This document shows positions 1 through 8,260 of a stretch of DNA of 64,000 nt, piece after piece. The notes below the pieces were generated by a model. That model worked only from the letters and a program-made list of their open reading frames with translations, had not been told where the DNA came from and did not search any database. The position numbers were made by a program, and so were the translations under genes. Position 1 is the first letter of the stretch, and each line of letters starts with the position of its first letter. Source of the stretch: Maribacter sp. MMG018 (GTDB lineage: Bacteria > Bacteroidota > Bacteroidia > Flavobacteriales > Flavobacteriaceae). The stretch spans positions 310,001 to 374,000 of the forward strand of contig NZ_JAGJEC010000001.1 of assembly GCF_018100785.1 (NCBI RefSeq). The letters are read 5' to 3'.

Positions 1-50
1 TAACTCTACAAATCATATTCCCGATCTGCATTAGTTCTTTATATTTGATT

Positions 51-614
51 ATGGAAAAACATAGATGTGGTTGGTGCAAGGGCGATGCGCTTTACGAAAA
101 GTATCATGATGAGGAATGGGGCGTTCCGGTAAAGGACGATAAAACCTTATTCGAATTCTTGACCTTGGAAACCTTTCAAGCAGGCCTTAGTTGGATTACC
201 ATTCTACGCAAACGTGAAAATTTCAGAAAGGCATTTGATAATTTTGACTATCAAAAAATAGCTCTTTACAATCAAGAGAAAATAGATGCTTTACTGCAGG
301 ATCCGGGTATCATTAGAAATAAACTAAAAATCAACTCTACGGTTTCCAATGCCGTTTCCTTTATGAAAATCCAAGAGGAATTCGGTAGTTTTAGCAACTA
401 TATATGGAAATTTGTAGACCATAAGCCTATCAAAAATTCAATCACCGATTACAAGAAAGCACCGGGCAACACCACCCTTTCAGACAAAATCAGCAAAGAC
501 CTAAAAAAGAGAGGTTTTAAATTTGTGGGCAGTACGGTCGTATATGCACATATGCAGGCCACAGGCATGGTAAATGATCACGAGGTAAATTGTTTCAGAT
601 ATGATGAAGTATAA
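51..614 (+). CDS. tag: DNA-3-methyladenine glycosylase I
   Basis: Cytoplasmic base-excision repair enzyme that removes 3-methyladenine from alkylated DNA. The N-terminal H-R-C-G-W-C stretch, the following Y-H-D-E-E-W-G segment and the C-terminal N-D-H-E-V-N-C match the family's zinc site (two Cys, two His), and the length of 187 residues is usual. The frame is open from a TTG at 45, but ATG at 51 gives the normal Tag N-terminus directly before the first conserved Cys. Its last 14 bases overlap the next gene, so the two are probably translated together. Nothing in the motif set is missing. Family assignment is firm. Confidence 0.95.
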   Translation: MEKHRCGWCKGDALYEKYHDEEWGVPVKDDKTLFEFLTLETFQAGLSWITILRKRENFRKAFDNFDYQKIALYNQEKIDALLQDPGIIRNKLKINSTVSNAVSFMKIQEEFGSFSNYIWKFVDHKPIKNSITDYKKAPGNTTLSDKISKDLKKRGFKFVGSTVVYAHMQATGMVNDHEVNCFRYDEV

Positions 615-1185
615 AATTGTTTTAGTCTCCCTATTGTTTTTTGGAGGGTTCGCCAATGCTCAATACAAATATGAACGCGAACATAGAATTAAAAAAAGTC
701 AATTTCCCCCAGCAGCATTGCAGTTTATAAATAAAGACCTAACAGATGTAAAACGTCTTAAATACTATAAAGAAACGGACAGCACCAAGATCAGCTATGA
801 AGCCAAACTAAAGAAGGATAAGTTGTGGTATGGCATGGGGTTCGACGAAAATGGTGTTCTAAACGATATTAAAATCGTAATTAAACCGGTAGATATACCC
901 TCTGAGACCCTAGAACGTATAAATGCCTATTTAGAAAAATCTTTTTCTAAGTACAAGATCAAAAAATTGCAGCAACAATACCCGTCTTCTGACAGCGAAA
1001 CACTCGAAACAACCATAAGAAATGCTTTTCAAAACTTATTGTTGCCTTCGATCAATTACGAATATACCGTTAAGGGCAAAAAAGAAAAAGGGTATTTGGA
1101 TTACGAAATATTATTTGACGCCAAAGGCAACTTTATAAACCTTAGAAAAACGCCTCCCCCAAATTACGACCATGTTCTTTACTAA
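601..1185 (+). CDS. Secreted protein of unknown function
   Basis: 194 residues with a clear signal peptide (K-I-V-L-V-S-L-L-F-F-G-G-F-A-N-A, then Q), so exported to the periplasm. The mature part is rich in Lys and Tyr and looks like a small alpha/beta protein; a PepSY-like fold is possible but I do not recognise a definite family. ATG 601 and ATG 604 are both usable starts. It overlaps tag by 14 bases on the same strand and is followed by the convergent aat gene, so it ends the tag transcript. No function can be given. Confidence 0.75.
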   Translation: MMKYKIVLVSLLFFGGFANAQYKYEREHRIKKSQFPPAALQFINKDLTDVKRLKYYKETDSTKISYEAKLKKDKLWYGMGFDENGVLNDIKIVIKPVDIPSETLERINAYLEKSFSKYKIKKLQQQYPSSDSETLETTIRNAFQNLLLPSINYEYTVKGKKEKGYLDYEILFDAKGNFINLRKTPPPNYDHVLY

Positions 1186-1257
1186 CAGAATGCGGTTACA
1201 CAAGCCAAGAGCATTGAACATGCTCACAGCTTTCTTTAAAACCACTGTTTACAACCC

Positions 1258-1935
1258 TTACAAACCGCTCTGCCCTTTTAATTTAGATATAAATTCTTGT
1301 CTTGCTATTTCTTCGGCACCGAGGCTGGCCAAATGATCGGTATACATTTGACAATCTATGAACAGATAGTTTTTTTGCTGTAGCTCTTTCGCTAATTCTA
1401 TAAATGCAAATTTTGATGCGTTCGACCTAAGGCTAAACATACTTTCGCCACAAAAGACATGGCCCAGATCCACACCGTACAATCCTCCGACCAATTCGTC
1501 ACCTTCCCATACCTCATATGACTTTGCATACCCTTTTTTATGAAGATCAAGATATGCCCATTGCATGGCCTCTGTGATCCATGTACCCTCTTGTCCCTCG
1601 CGTTTTACCGTTGAACAATGTTCAACAACCTTCTGAAAACACTGATTTTTGGTTAGCCTAAATTTCTTGTCCCTTATAACCTTACGCATACTCTTCGATA
1701 TTTTTATCTTCTCTGGATACAAGATCATGCGAGGATCGGGACTCCACCATAAAATAATGGAATCATCATCGTTATACCACGGAAAAATACCGTTTCTATA
1801 GGCAAGTAAAAGTCTTTCGGCCGACAAATCGCCCCCCACCGCCAAAAGGCCCTCTGAAGTAGCGTTTTCTACCGGAGGAAAGTAAAGTTCGTCGGTAAGA
1901 AAATAAATAGGGGTTCGCTGATTTGACTCTTTCAA
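1258..1935 (-). CDS. aat: Leucyl/phenylalanyl-tRNA--protein transferase
   Basis: Transfers Leu or Phe from aminoacyl-tRNA to the N-terminus of proteins starting with Lys or Arg, marking them for ClpS/ClpAP degradation in the N-end rule pathway. Seen: F-P-P-V-E-N-A near the N-terminus, G-I-F-P-W-Y, W-W-S-P-D-P-R, and the C-terminal C-Q-M-Y-T-D-H-L-A-S-L-G-A block, all typical of Aat. 225 residues is normal length. It lies downstream of the DUF3127 gene on the same strand with a hairpin terminator between them, so it probably has its own promoter. Confidence 0.95.
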   Translation of the reverse strand: MKESNQRTPIYFLTDELYFPPVENATSEGLLAVGGDLSAERLLLAYRNGIFPWYNDDDSIILWWSPDPRMILYPEKIKISKSMRKVIRDKKFRLTKNQCFQKVVEHCSTVKREGQEGTWITEAMQWAYLDLHKKGYAKSYEVWEGDELVGGLYGVDLGHVFCGESMFSLRSNASKFAFIELAKELQQKNYLFIDCQMYTDHLASLGAEEIARQEFISKLKGQSGL

Positions 1936-1972
1936 TACTTTTTGTTTTTAAGTTAACCAAATACACCTAAAA

Positions 1973-2011
1973 CAAAAAACTTGTTCAACACTATGGTCGA
2001 ACAAGTTTTTT
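1973..2011 (-). terminator. Rho-independent terminator after the DUF3127 gene
   Basis: Perfect 12-base inverted repeat (1975-1986 with 1999-2010, arm AAAAACTTGTTC), followed on the minus strand by a T run. It sits just past the DUF3127 stop codon and before aat. Confidence 0.8.
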
Positions 2012-2056
2012 ACCTCTTCTAAAAGAAGATATTATGTTACTACTTGATTATAAGTA

Positions 2057-2434
2057 TTAAAACGGAAGATCGTCATGATCTTCTTCGTTTAAATTGTCCG
2101 CTGGCTCAAAAGCCTCCATTGGAGGTACTGGCGGCATACCTTCGGGCTGGGCCGCTGGTTGCAAATTCTCTATACGCCACCCTTGGATAGAGTTAAAGTA
2201 TTTAACCTCACCTTGTGGGTTTGTCCATTCCCTTCCTCTTAGGTTAATACTTATTTTTACATCTTGACCCACATTATAACTGTTCAACAAATCACATTTA
2301 TCTTGAACAAATTCTACCATTATGGTCTGTGGATATTGCTCGTCTGTGGTAATAACAACTTCTCTTTTACGAAATCCGTTATTGCCAAATGTCTTTGTTT
2401 CACCTATTAATTTTATTTTCCCTTCTATTTCCAT
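2057..2434 (-). CDS. DUF3127 family protein with SSB-like acidic C-terminal tip
   Basis: 125 residues. The body (M-E-I-E-G-K-I-K-L-I-G-E-T-K-T-F-G start, then E-F-V-Q-D-K and W-R-I-E) matches the Bacteroidota DUF3127 family, which has the look of a small beta-barrel. The last residues are D-D-L-P-F after an acidic Pro-rich linker, almost the same tip as the true SSB encoded at 35205-35663 in this window. In SSB that tip docks repair and replication partners, so a role on single-stranded DNA or at the replisome is inferred. Single-gene unit with its own terminator. Confidence 0.85.
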   Translation of the reverse strand: MEIEGKIKLIGETKTFGNNGFRKREVVITTDEQYPQTIMVEFVQDKCDLLNSYNVGQDVKISINLRGREWTNPQGEVKYFNSIQGWRIENLQPAAQPEGMPPVPPMEAFEPADNLNEEDHDDLPF

Positions 2435-2561
2435 CTTGTGTTCGCTTTTACTTCAAAAATCAAAAATACACAAAATGAATGGGGTATAAAATAATGAGTA
2501 GCGATTATAGCACAACAATTATTTACATTTAGGGTTATATTTATTAGTACAAAACCACTGG

Positions 2562-3710
2562 ATGAACTTTAGTCCTAAAAACAAAACTACCAATATATTC
2601 CTCGTAATCGGGGCGTTCATAGTCGTGAGCCTGATTCTATGGAATACGAATAGTTTTTTTAAAAAGTTTAAAGAAGAAGAACGCCTTAAAATGGAAATTT
2701 GGGCAACGGCCCAATCAGAGTTTTTACAATCTTCGGAAGAAGTAGATTTGGGAAATCTACATTTAAAAGTGTTTCAGAACAACACCTCTACCCCTATGAT
2801 CCTGATAAACAAGGACAGCTCTATAAGGGTAAACAACATTCCGGCAGAAATGGCTTCCGATTCGGTTTACATTGCAAAAAAACTGCGCCAGTTTCAAGAT
2901 GAGAACACCCCTATTTCCATAGATCAACAAGGCGAGCATTTGGCTACACTGTACTACGGAAACTCGGAAGTTTTGAATAAATTAAAATTCTATCCGATAG
3001 CCCTTTTATTGATTATATTTCTTTTCGGAGCCGTAATCTTCTTTTTGTTCAGGACCAATAAAGCTGCGGAGCAAAATAAGCTATGGGCCGGTATGGCCAA
3101 AGAAACCGCCCACCAAATAGGTACACCGCTATCTTCTCTTTTAGGATGGAACGAATTATTGAAGACCGAAAACATAAATCCGGATATTACCAAAGAAATT
3201 GAAAAAGATATAGATAGGTTAAAGACGATTACAGAACGATTTTCGAAAATTGGCTCATTGCCCAAATTAAACGAAGCCGATATTGTGGCCGAGACCAAAG
3301 ATGCCTTCGATTATTTAAAAAGAAGAAGCTCTAAGCTTATTCACTTTTCTTTTAAGTCGAATATAGAATCCGCCCCCGTTTTATTGAACAGCTCCCTGTA
3401 CAACTGGACCATTGAAAACTTGGTTAAAAACGGCATAGACGCCATGAAAGGAAAAGGAACCATTGCCATTGAAATAGTTCCCCAAGGGAAATTCGTTACC
3501 ATTTTAATTGCAGATACGGGGCACGGTATCCCTAAAAGTAATTTTAATACTATTTTTGCTCCTGGAGTTACCTCCAAAAAAAGAGGATGGGGCCTAGGGC
3601 TATCTCTGGTAAAAAGAATAATAGAAGAATACCACAATGGTAAAATAAAAGTACTTTCCTCTGGTAAAGAAGGTACTATAATGCAAATTTCCCTTAAAGT
3701 ACACCAATAG
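2562..3710 (+). CDS. Membrane sensor histidine kinase
   Basis: 382 residues. Two membrane helices (about 11-27 and 143-163) flank a periplasmic sensor of about 110 residues. A short dimerisation region carries the phospho-acceptor His184 in A-H-Q-I-G-T-P-L, where most kinases have H-E-L-R-T-P-L. The ATPase domain is complete: N box E-N-L-V-K-N-G-I-D-A-M, G1 D-T-G-H-G-I-P, G2 G-W-G-L-G-L-S. No HAMP or receiver domain is present and no response regulator is adjacent. The next gene starts 2 bases after the stop, so the pair is co-transcribed. The signal sensed is unknown. Confidence 0.9.
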   Translation: MNFSPKNKTTNIFLVIGAFIVVSLILWNTNSFFKKFKEEERLKMEIWATAQSEFLQSSEEVDLGNLHLKVFQNNTSTPMILINKDSSIRVNNIPAEMASDSVYIAKKLRQFQDENTPISIDQQGEHLATLYYGNSEVLNKLKFYPIALLLIIFLFGAVIFFLFRTNKAAEQNKLWAGMAKETAHQIGTPLSSLLGWNELLKTENINPDITKEIEKDIDRLKTITERFSKIGSLPKLNEADIVAETKDAFDYLKRRSSKLIHFSFKSNIESAPVLLNSSLYNWTIENLVKNGIDAMKGKGTIAIEIVPQGKFVTILIADTGHGIPKSNFNTIFAPGVTSKKRGWGLGLSLVKRIIEEYHNGKIKVLSSGKEGTIMQISLKVHQ

Positions 3711-3712
3711 TT

Positions 3713-4069
3713 ATGGCAAAGGAAAAACTGGTTACAATCAAAGAAGCGGAACTAAAGAACAATTGTCCCGAATGCTTTAATCAAGACCTAAAGCTTACCT
3801 TTTATCAAAAACACACCTATGGAGCTTTTTTCCATAAAACCACCAATGACATAACCAACCAGATCGTTTGCAGAAAATGTAATTCTATGATCTACCCGGT
3901 AAAATGGACGGATGATATAGAACGAATGTTCGATTACTACCAAAAAACCGTTGTGCCCGAGAAAAAATCTACGCGCCCTACTTTTTTGTTCTATATACTA
4001 TTACTGATCGTTATAGCCCTGATCGCTACCGGTGTATATTTTTACTTGGGGGGCACTATTAAAGTTTAG
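3713..4069 (+). CDS. Zinc-ribbon protein with one C-terminal membrane helix
   Basis: 118 residues. Two Cys pairs (N-C-P-E-C about residue 17-20 and C-R-K-C about 53-56) form a probable zinc ribbon in the cytoplasm, and a single hydrophobic helix lies near residues 92-112. It starts 2 bases after the histidine kinase stop and is therefore its operon partner; it could be an accessory of the kinase, but no family function is known to me. The 3' end overlaps the convergent HIT gene by 11 bases. Confidence 0.8.
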   Translation: MAKEKLVTIKEAELKNNCPECFNQDLKLTFYQKHTYGAFFHKTTNDITNQIVCRKCNSMIYPVKWTDDIERMFDYYQKTVVPEKKSTRPTFLFYILLLIVIALIATGVYFYLGGTIKV

Positions 4070-4448
4070 CACTAATTTTCGCGGCTATCTCTTTAAACTC
4101 GGCTTCGGACAGCTGTACCTTTGACTGGAAAGTGGCGTCTTTCATATCGTTCAACGGAATCAGATGAACATGTACATGCGGCACTTCTAACCCAATTACG
4201 GCCATACCTACCCTATTACATTCTATAGTTTTTTCTATAGCCTTCCCCACTTTTCTAGAAAAGCTCATTAAACCATTATAGGTATCCTCATCTAAATCTA
4301 AGAGTTTATCGACTTCTTTTTTTGGAATACACAGCGTATGCCCTTTGGCATTTGGATTAATATCAAGAAATGCTAAATAATTATCGTCTTCCGCTACTTT
4401 ATAACAAGGTATTTCCCCTTCGATTATTTTGGTAAAAATGGTTGCCAT
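4059..4448 (-). CDS. HIT family nucleotide hydrolase/transferase
   Basis: Histidine triad protein of the Hint/PKCI type, 129 residues, acting on nucleotide phosphoramidates or similar nucleotidyl substrates. The triad is seen as P-H-V-H-V-H-L-I-P-L near residue 95, and the N-terminal I-F-T-K-I-I-E-G-E-I-P is typical. It lies downstream of greA, separated by a terminator hairpin, an order I recall as common in Flavobacteriaceae. The true substrate cannot be told from sequence. Confidence 0.93.
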   Translation of the reverse strand: MATIFTKIIEGEIPCYKVAEDDNYLAFLDINPNAKGHTLCIPKKEVDKLLDLDEDTYNGLMSFSRKVGKAIEKTIECNRVGMAVIGLEVPHVHVHLIPLNDMKDATFQSKVQLSEAEFKEIAAKISAKL

Positions 4449-4461
4449 AGTCTTCTATATT

Positions 4462-4500
4462 TAAAAAAAGTCCCATCAAAACAAATTAATGATGGGACTA
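4462..4500 (-). terminator. Rho-independent terminator after greA
   Basis: Ten-base perfect inverted repeat (AGTCCCATCA at 4469-4478, complement at 4490-4499) followed on the minus strand by seven T. It separates greA from the HIT gene. Confidence 0.85.
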
Positions 4501-4522
4501 AAATTAGTTAATTAATGAATAG

Positions 4523-4999
4523 CTATTCTCTGGTAATTTCTAGAATTTCAAATTTTAAAGTACCATTTGGCACCTTAATTTCAGCCACATCGCCCACACT
4601 CTTACCAAGCAATCCTTTTCCTATCGGAGAGCTAACGGATATTTTACCCGATTTTAGGTCCGCTTCGCTTTCTGCCACCAAGGTATATTTCATTTCCATT
4701 CCATTGTTCTGGTTCTTTAGCCTTACCGTAGACAGAACAAGAACCTTTGAGGTATCTAATTGAGACTCATCTATTAAACGGGCATTGGCCAAAGTTTCTT
4801 CCATTTTAGAGATTTTCATTTCCAACAAACCTTGGGCTTCTTTGGCCGCATCGTATTCGGCATTTTCAGACAAATCCCCTTTATCACGTGCTTCCGCTAT
4901 GGCCTGTGAAGCCTTTGGACGCTCAACATCCCTTAAATAATTTAATTCTTCTTTCAGTTTTTTTAAACCCTCTGCTGTATAATATGATACGTTACTCAT
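4523..4999 (-). CDS. greA: Transcription elongation factor GreA
   Basis: Rescues backtracked RNA polymerase by stimulating transcript cleavage. 158 residues, the usual length. The N-terminal coiled coil carries the conserved R-D-K-G-D-L-S-E-N-A-E-Y-D-A-A-K-E tip with its acidic residues, and the C-terminal domain shows S-P-I-G-K-G-L-L-G-K-S-V-G-D. A terminator follows, and a looser inverted repeat (about 5023-5075) lies just upstream of the start. Confidence 0.97.
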   Translation of the reverse strand: MSNVSYYTAEGLKKLKEELNYLRDVERPKASQAIAEARDKGDLSENAEYDAAKEAQGLLEMKISKMEETLANARLIDESQLDTSKVLVLSTVRLKNQNNGMEMKYTLVAESEADLKSGKISVSSPIGKGLLGKSVGDVAEIKVPNGTLKFEILEITRE

Positions 5000-5134
5000 A
5001 GTGTCATCGTTTTATAAATAGCAAAATCCTCTTAAATAGCCATCTTTACATGACTTTTTTTAGAGAGGATTTAACACAAATATATATAATTTTACGCACA
5101 TTTGTCTATCAAAAAAAACAATCGATAATTGATT

Positions 5135-5578
5135 ATGAGACGTATATATGCTATTTTGCTTTTATTGACTATAAGTGCCTGCAGCAACGATAGCACCAAT
5201 AGAAACCCTTACCTACAAGAAATAAATTTTCGTTTTGAGGCCAACCTCAACCTACCCACTTATAGCCCTTTAAGCAATACGGGCAGCGCCATTTGGGTTC
5301 CTACAGAGGGCGTTGGTATACGTGGTGTGTTTATAATCAATGTCGGGTTTGATCAATTTAGGGCCTTTGAGGCAAGTTGCCCCAATCATGTACCAAACGA
5401 TTGTTCTACGATGATCTTAGACGGCCAATTGGCAACATGCCCATGCGACGATTATGAATATAGCCTTTTTACGGGCCAACAGTTAAATAGGCCCGATGAT
5501 GATGACGACACACGTTATTATGATATGTTAGAGTACAGGGCAAGCTTTAACGGCAGCAGTGTAACAATATCCAATTAA
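5135..5578 (+). CDS. Lipoprotein with degenerate Rieske-like domain
   Basis: About 147 residues. A short signal peptide ends in a lipobox (T-I-S-A-C), so the protein is anchored by a lipid. The C-terminal half has C-P-N-H followed by C-P-C-D-D-Y-E-Y-S-L-F-T-G, which resembles the Rieske pattern C-P-H and C-P-C-H-G-S-x-F but with Asp in place of the second His and a different first box. A normal [2Fe-2S] centre is therefore doubtful. ATG 5135 is chosen over an upstream TTG at 5129. Single gene between greA and the TonB receptor. Function unknown. Confidence 0.75.
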   Translation: MRRIYAILLLLTISACSNDSTNRNPYLQEINFRFEANLNLPTYSPLSNTGSAIWVPTEGVGIRGVFIINVGFDQFRAFEASCPNHVPNDCSTMILDGQLATCPCDDYEYSLFTGQQLNRPDDDDDTRYYDMLEYRASFNGSSVTISN

Positions 5579-5670
5579 ACCAAGGTTTCCTCCTATACTA
5601 TTCCCTTTTCTTGGTATGGCTATCTCGGATCGAACTTCTGAAACGGTTTAAAGAAACTACAAAAAACCGT

Positions 5671-5720
5671 AAATAAAAAAAGCAAGAACCTATAATTTAC
5701 GCAACTATAGATTCTTGCTC
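5671..5720 (-). terminator. Rho-independent terminator after the thiamin receptor gene
   Basis: Inverted repeat of 14 bases with one mismatch (5681-5694 with 5706-5719, AGCAAGAA outer arm), followed on the minus strand by seven T. Confidence 0.85.
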
Positions 5721-5738
5721 GGCACATAAAGTCTTTAT

Positions 5739-7949
5739 TTAAAAGTTTACGGTTGCCCCCAAAAGAAAGTTGATACCCGCCTGCGGGTAATACCCTGCAC
5801 CCTCTATAGTGGTAATTACCCCAGGATTCGAATAATCATCGTCATAGGTGTAAAAATACCCATTGGATTCAAATTTGGCATCGAACACATTGTTCAACAA
5901 GGCCGAAAACACAATGCTCTTCAAAAATCCGCTGCATGTCATTTCGTACTGTAGGTTAAGGTCGGTTTGCGAATATGCATCCAAAACGGAAGCTTCTGAA
6001 TCTATATTCCCCATATATTGTTTGCCCACGTATTTAGACAATAAGGAAATCTGGAGGTTTTGCATAGGGTTATAGGTAACAATATTTCCAATGATTACTT
6101 CTGGTGAAAAGGAAATATTGGTCTCCCCTAAATCTTCTAGCACACCATCTCTTTGAAAAACAAAATCTTTGTTCTTATTGGTACTCAACGCCACATTTGG
6201 ACGCCACAAAAATTTATCGCCCAACGCTACTTGTGCGTCTACCTCTAATCCTAATCTATAACTATCGCCAACATTGGCCCTTAAAGGAGACCCTACATCA
6301 TTTAACTCTCCTGTTAAAACCAACTGGTCTTTATACTTCATATAATACACATTGGTGTTCACTTGAACATCTGCAGAAACATATCTCCAGCCCAACTCCC
6401 AGTCGTTAAGCTTTTCGGGCTTTGGGTTCCCGTTTTCATAATCGTTTCTATTTGGCTCCCTATTGGCAATGGCAAATGACAGATAAAGGTTATTATTGGT
6501 ATTTAGGTCATAGGTTATACCCGCCTTTGGATTAAAGAAATTAAAAGAATCATCGACCAGCCCGGTATCTTCACCATTAGCTTTATAACCAATGCCCCTA
6601 TACTGTAGGTCTCCATAAAGAGACCATTTATTATTTAGACTATAATTGGCCTTGGCATATACATTAAAATCGGTTTTTGTAGAGGTATCATCATAATAAC
6701 GGTCTCTGTATTCGCTGTTACTGGCCAAACGTGCCCAGATTACCTCACCAAAATGATCCCCTTCATATTTATTATAACCTCCTCCAAAAATAAGATCCAG
6801 TTTATCTTTTCTATAATTGGCAGAAAATACCGTTCCATAAAAATCGTTGACCAACCATCGTCTACGTATCAAATCGGTAGTATTTACTTCTTCACCATCC
6901 ACCATTAAAGGTTCAAAATTGTAAGTACTAAAATCGTCATCTTCCCTATACTGCTCAAAAAACCCGCTCCCATGGGTATAATGCAGGGCTATATTGGTAC
7001 TCCAATTATCTGAAATCTCCTCGTTCCAAAGTAATTGAGCATGATTTTGTTTATAATCGTCCACTTCGTTATCATAGGTATAATAGTTGTAGCGCCTATC
7101 TGAATTACGAAGATTCTCTGCCTCCGATTCAGAAAGGTAATTATCGGCTATAAACTTCTCTATACCTGCCTCATCATTGTTAATTCTTGCCAATGGGGTT
7201 CCGTACCAGGCCTGATACGTTACCTCATGCCCACCAAAAACCAATGCTTTAATAAGTGTGTTGTCATCTTTATAAGCTCCTTGTAAAAAATAGGAATCCA
7301 AATCTGACGAGGCCCTGTCTATATAACCATCGGACGTTATTCTTGAAAGTCTTCCAGAAATTTCCACATGATCGTTCAACAGTCCCGTACTAAATTTAAA
7401 GTTGTTCTTGAACGTATTAAAACTTCCTATAGAAGAGGAAATCTGTGCATAGGGATCTTCAGAAAAACCATCTGTCAGCAAGTTAAGACTGGCACCGAAA
7501 GCCCCGGCACCATTAGTAGAAGTACCCACACCTCTTTGTAGTTGCAAGCTCTCGGTAGAGGAAGCAAAATCTGGCATATTCACCCAAAAGGTACCTTGCG
7601 ATTCGGCGTCGTTGTAAGGTATACCGTTAATGGTAACGTTAATTCTGGTAGCATCGCTACCACGAACCCTTATACTGGTATAACCCACACCTGCACCCGC
7701 ATCTGTTGTAGATACCACAGAGGGCATAAAACTCATCAAAACAGGAATATCCTGTCCTAAATTTCTTGTTTTGATCTCTTTCTTGGAAAGATTTGAAAAG
7801 GTTACGGGCGACTCTTTGGTTACACGTACTGCAGATACAAAGACTTCGTCCAATACTACTTTTTTTCCTTCTAAAGAATCTGTTGGTTGTTGAGCCCGTA
7901 GGCCCATTGTTACCAGAAAGGCAACAGCAATTGTGAAAATAGTTTTCAT
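5739..7949 (-). CDS. TonB-dependent outer membrane receptor, probably for thiamin
   Basis: 736 residues. Signal peptide ending R-A-Q, a plug domain (D-E-V-F-V-S-A-V-R-V, then I-R-V-R-G-S-D-A-T-R-I-N-V-T-I-N-G-I-P), then a beta-barrel ending in Phe. There is no N-terminal carboxypeptidase-like domain, unlike the receptors at 22416 and 55213. The leader contains a TPP riboswitch, so the receptor is switched off when thiamin pyrophosphate is plentiful. A thiamin-regulated receptor of this sort (often called OMR1) is known from Bacteroidota by comparative genomics; the substrate here is inferred from the riboswitch. No thiamin kinase or inner-membrane transporter is adjacent. Confidence 0.9.
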   Translation of the reverse strand: MKTIFTIAVAFLVTMGLRAQQPTDSLEGKKVVLDEVFVSAVRVTKESPVTFSNLSKKEIKTRNLGQDIPVLMSFMPSVVSTTDAGAGVGYTSIRVRGSDATRINVTINGIPYNDAESQGTFWVNMPDFASSTESLQLQRGVGTSTNGAGAFGASLNLLTDGFSEDPYAQISSSIGSFNTFKNNFKFSTGLLNDHVEISGRLSRITSDGYIDRASSDLDSYFLQGAYKDDNTLIKALVFGGHEVTYQAWYGTPLARINNDEAGIEKFIADNYLSESEAENLRNSDRRYNYYTYDNEVDDYKQNHAQLLWNEEISDNWSTNIALHYTHGSGFFEQYREDDDFSTYNFEPLMVDGEEVNTTDLIRRRWLVNDFYGTVFSANYRKDKLDLIFGGGYNKYEGDHFGEVIWARLASNSEYRDRYYDDTSTKTDFNVYAKANYSLNNKWSLYGDLQYRGIGYKANGEDTGLVDDSFNFFNPKAGITYDLNTNNNLYLSFAIANREPNRNDYENGNPKPEKLNDWELGWRYVSADVQVNTNVYYMKYKDQLVLTGELNDVGSPLRANVGDSYRLGLEVDAQVALGDKFLWRPNVALSTNKNKDFVFQRDGVLEDLGETNISFSPEVIIGNIVTYNPMQNLQISLLSKYVGKQYMGNIDSEASVLDAYSQTDLNLQYEMTCSGFLKSIVFSALLNNVFDAKFESNGYFYTYDDDYSNPGVITTIEGAGYYPQAGINFLLGATVNF

Positions 7950-8044
7950 TCGTAATAAATGTTACGAATAAAAGGGGCTATTATTCTAAGTTAAAAATTG
8001 ATTTTTGCCCATTTAAGGACGTAGAAATTCCAAATTATGGCTTT

Positions 8045-8139
8045 CGCCTTCCCTTGGCAGCATTACCCGCCCAGGTTCATTGGGTATAATCTCAGCTTTT
8101 TCTCGACAATTCAAGAATCGGCACCCCTTTGAGATGGCG
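8045..8139 (-). promoter_or_regulatory. TPP riboswitch (THI element)
   Basis: On the minus strand the leader of the TonB receptor gene reads, in order, GGGGTGCC, GCTGAGA, ATACCC, GAACCTG, GGGTAATGC and AAGGGA, the conserved core of the TPP aptamer. Outer CGCC (8136-8139) and GGCG (8045-8048) can form helix P1. The aptamer lies about 95 bases before the start codon. It very likely represses the receptor when TPP is high. In the 311-base gap between the receptor and the kinase this is the main element; the rest holds the two divergent promoters. Confidence 0.93.
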
Positions 8140-8216
8140 CAAATGTAAGACACGAAAATTTATCCCACAATAGAAAAATGAAAAAGTAACCACCTCTGCC
8201 AAACAAAACATTTAAC

Positions 8217-8249
8217 ACGTATTAAAACTATAGACACCTTATAATACGT
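8217..8249 (+). repeat. Inverted repeat before the hybrid kinase gene
   Basis: Perfect 8-base arms ACGTATTA (8217-8224) and TAATACGT (8242-8249) with a 17-base spacer, ending 11 bases before the kinase ATG. It may be an operator or a hairpin in the mRNA leader. No known regulator is matched. Confidence 0.5.
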
Positions 8250-8260
8250 ACATATTACCA

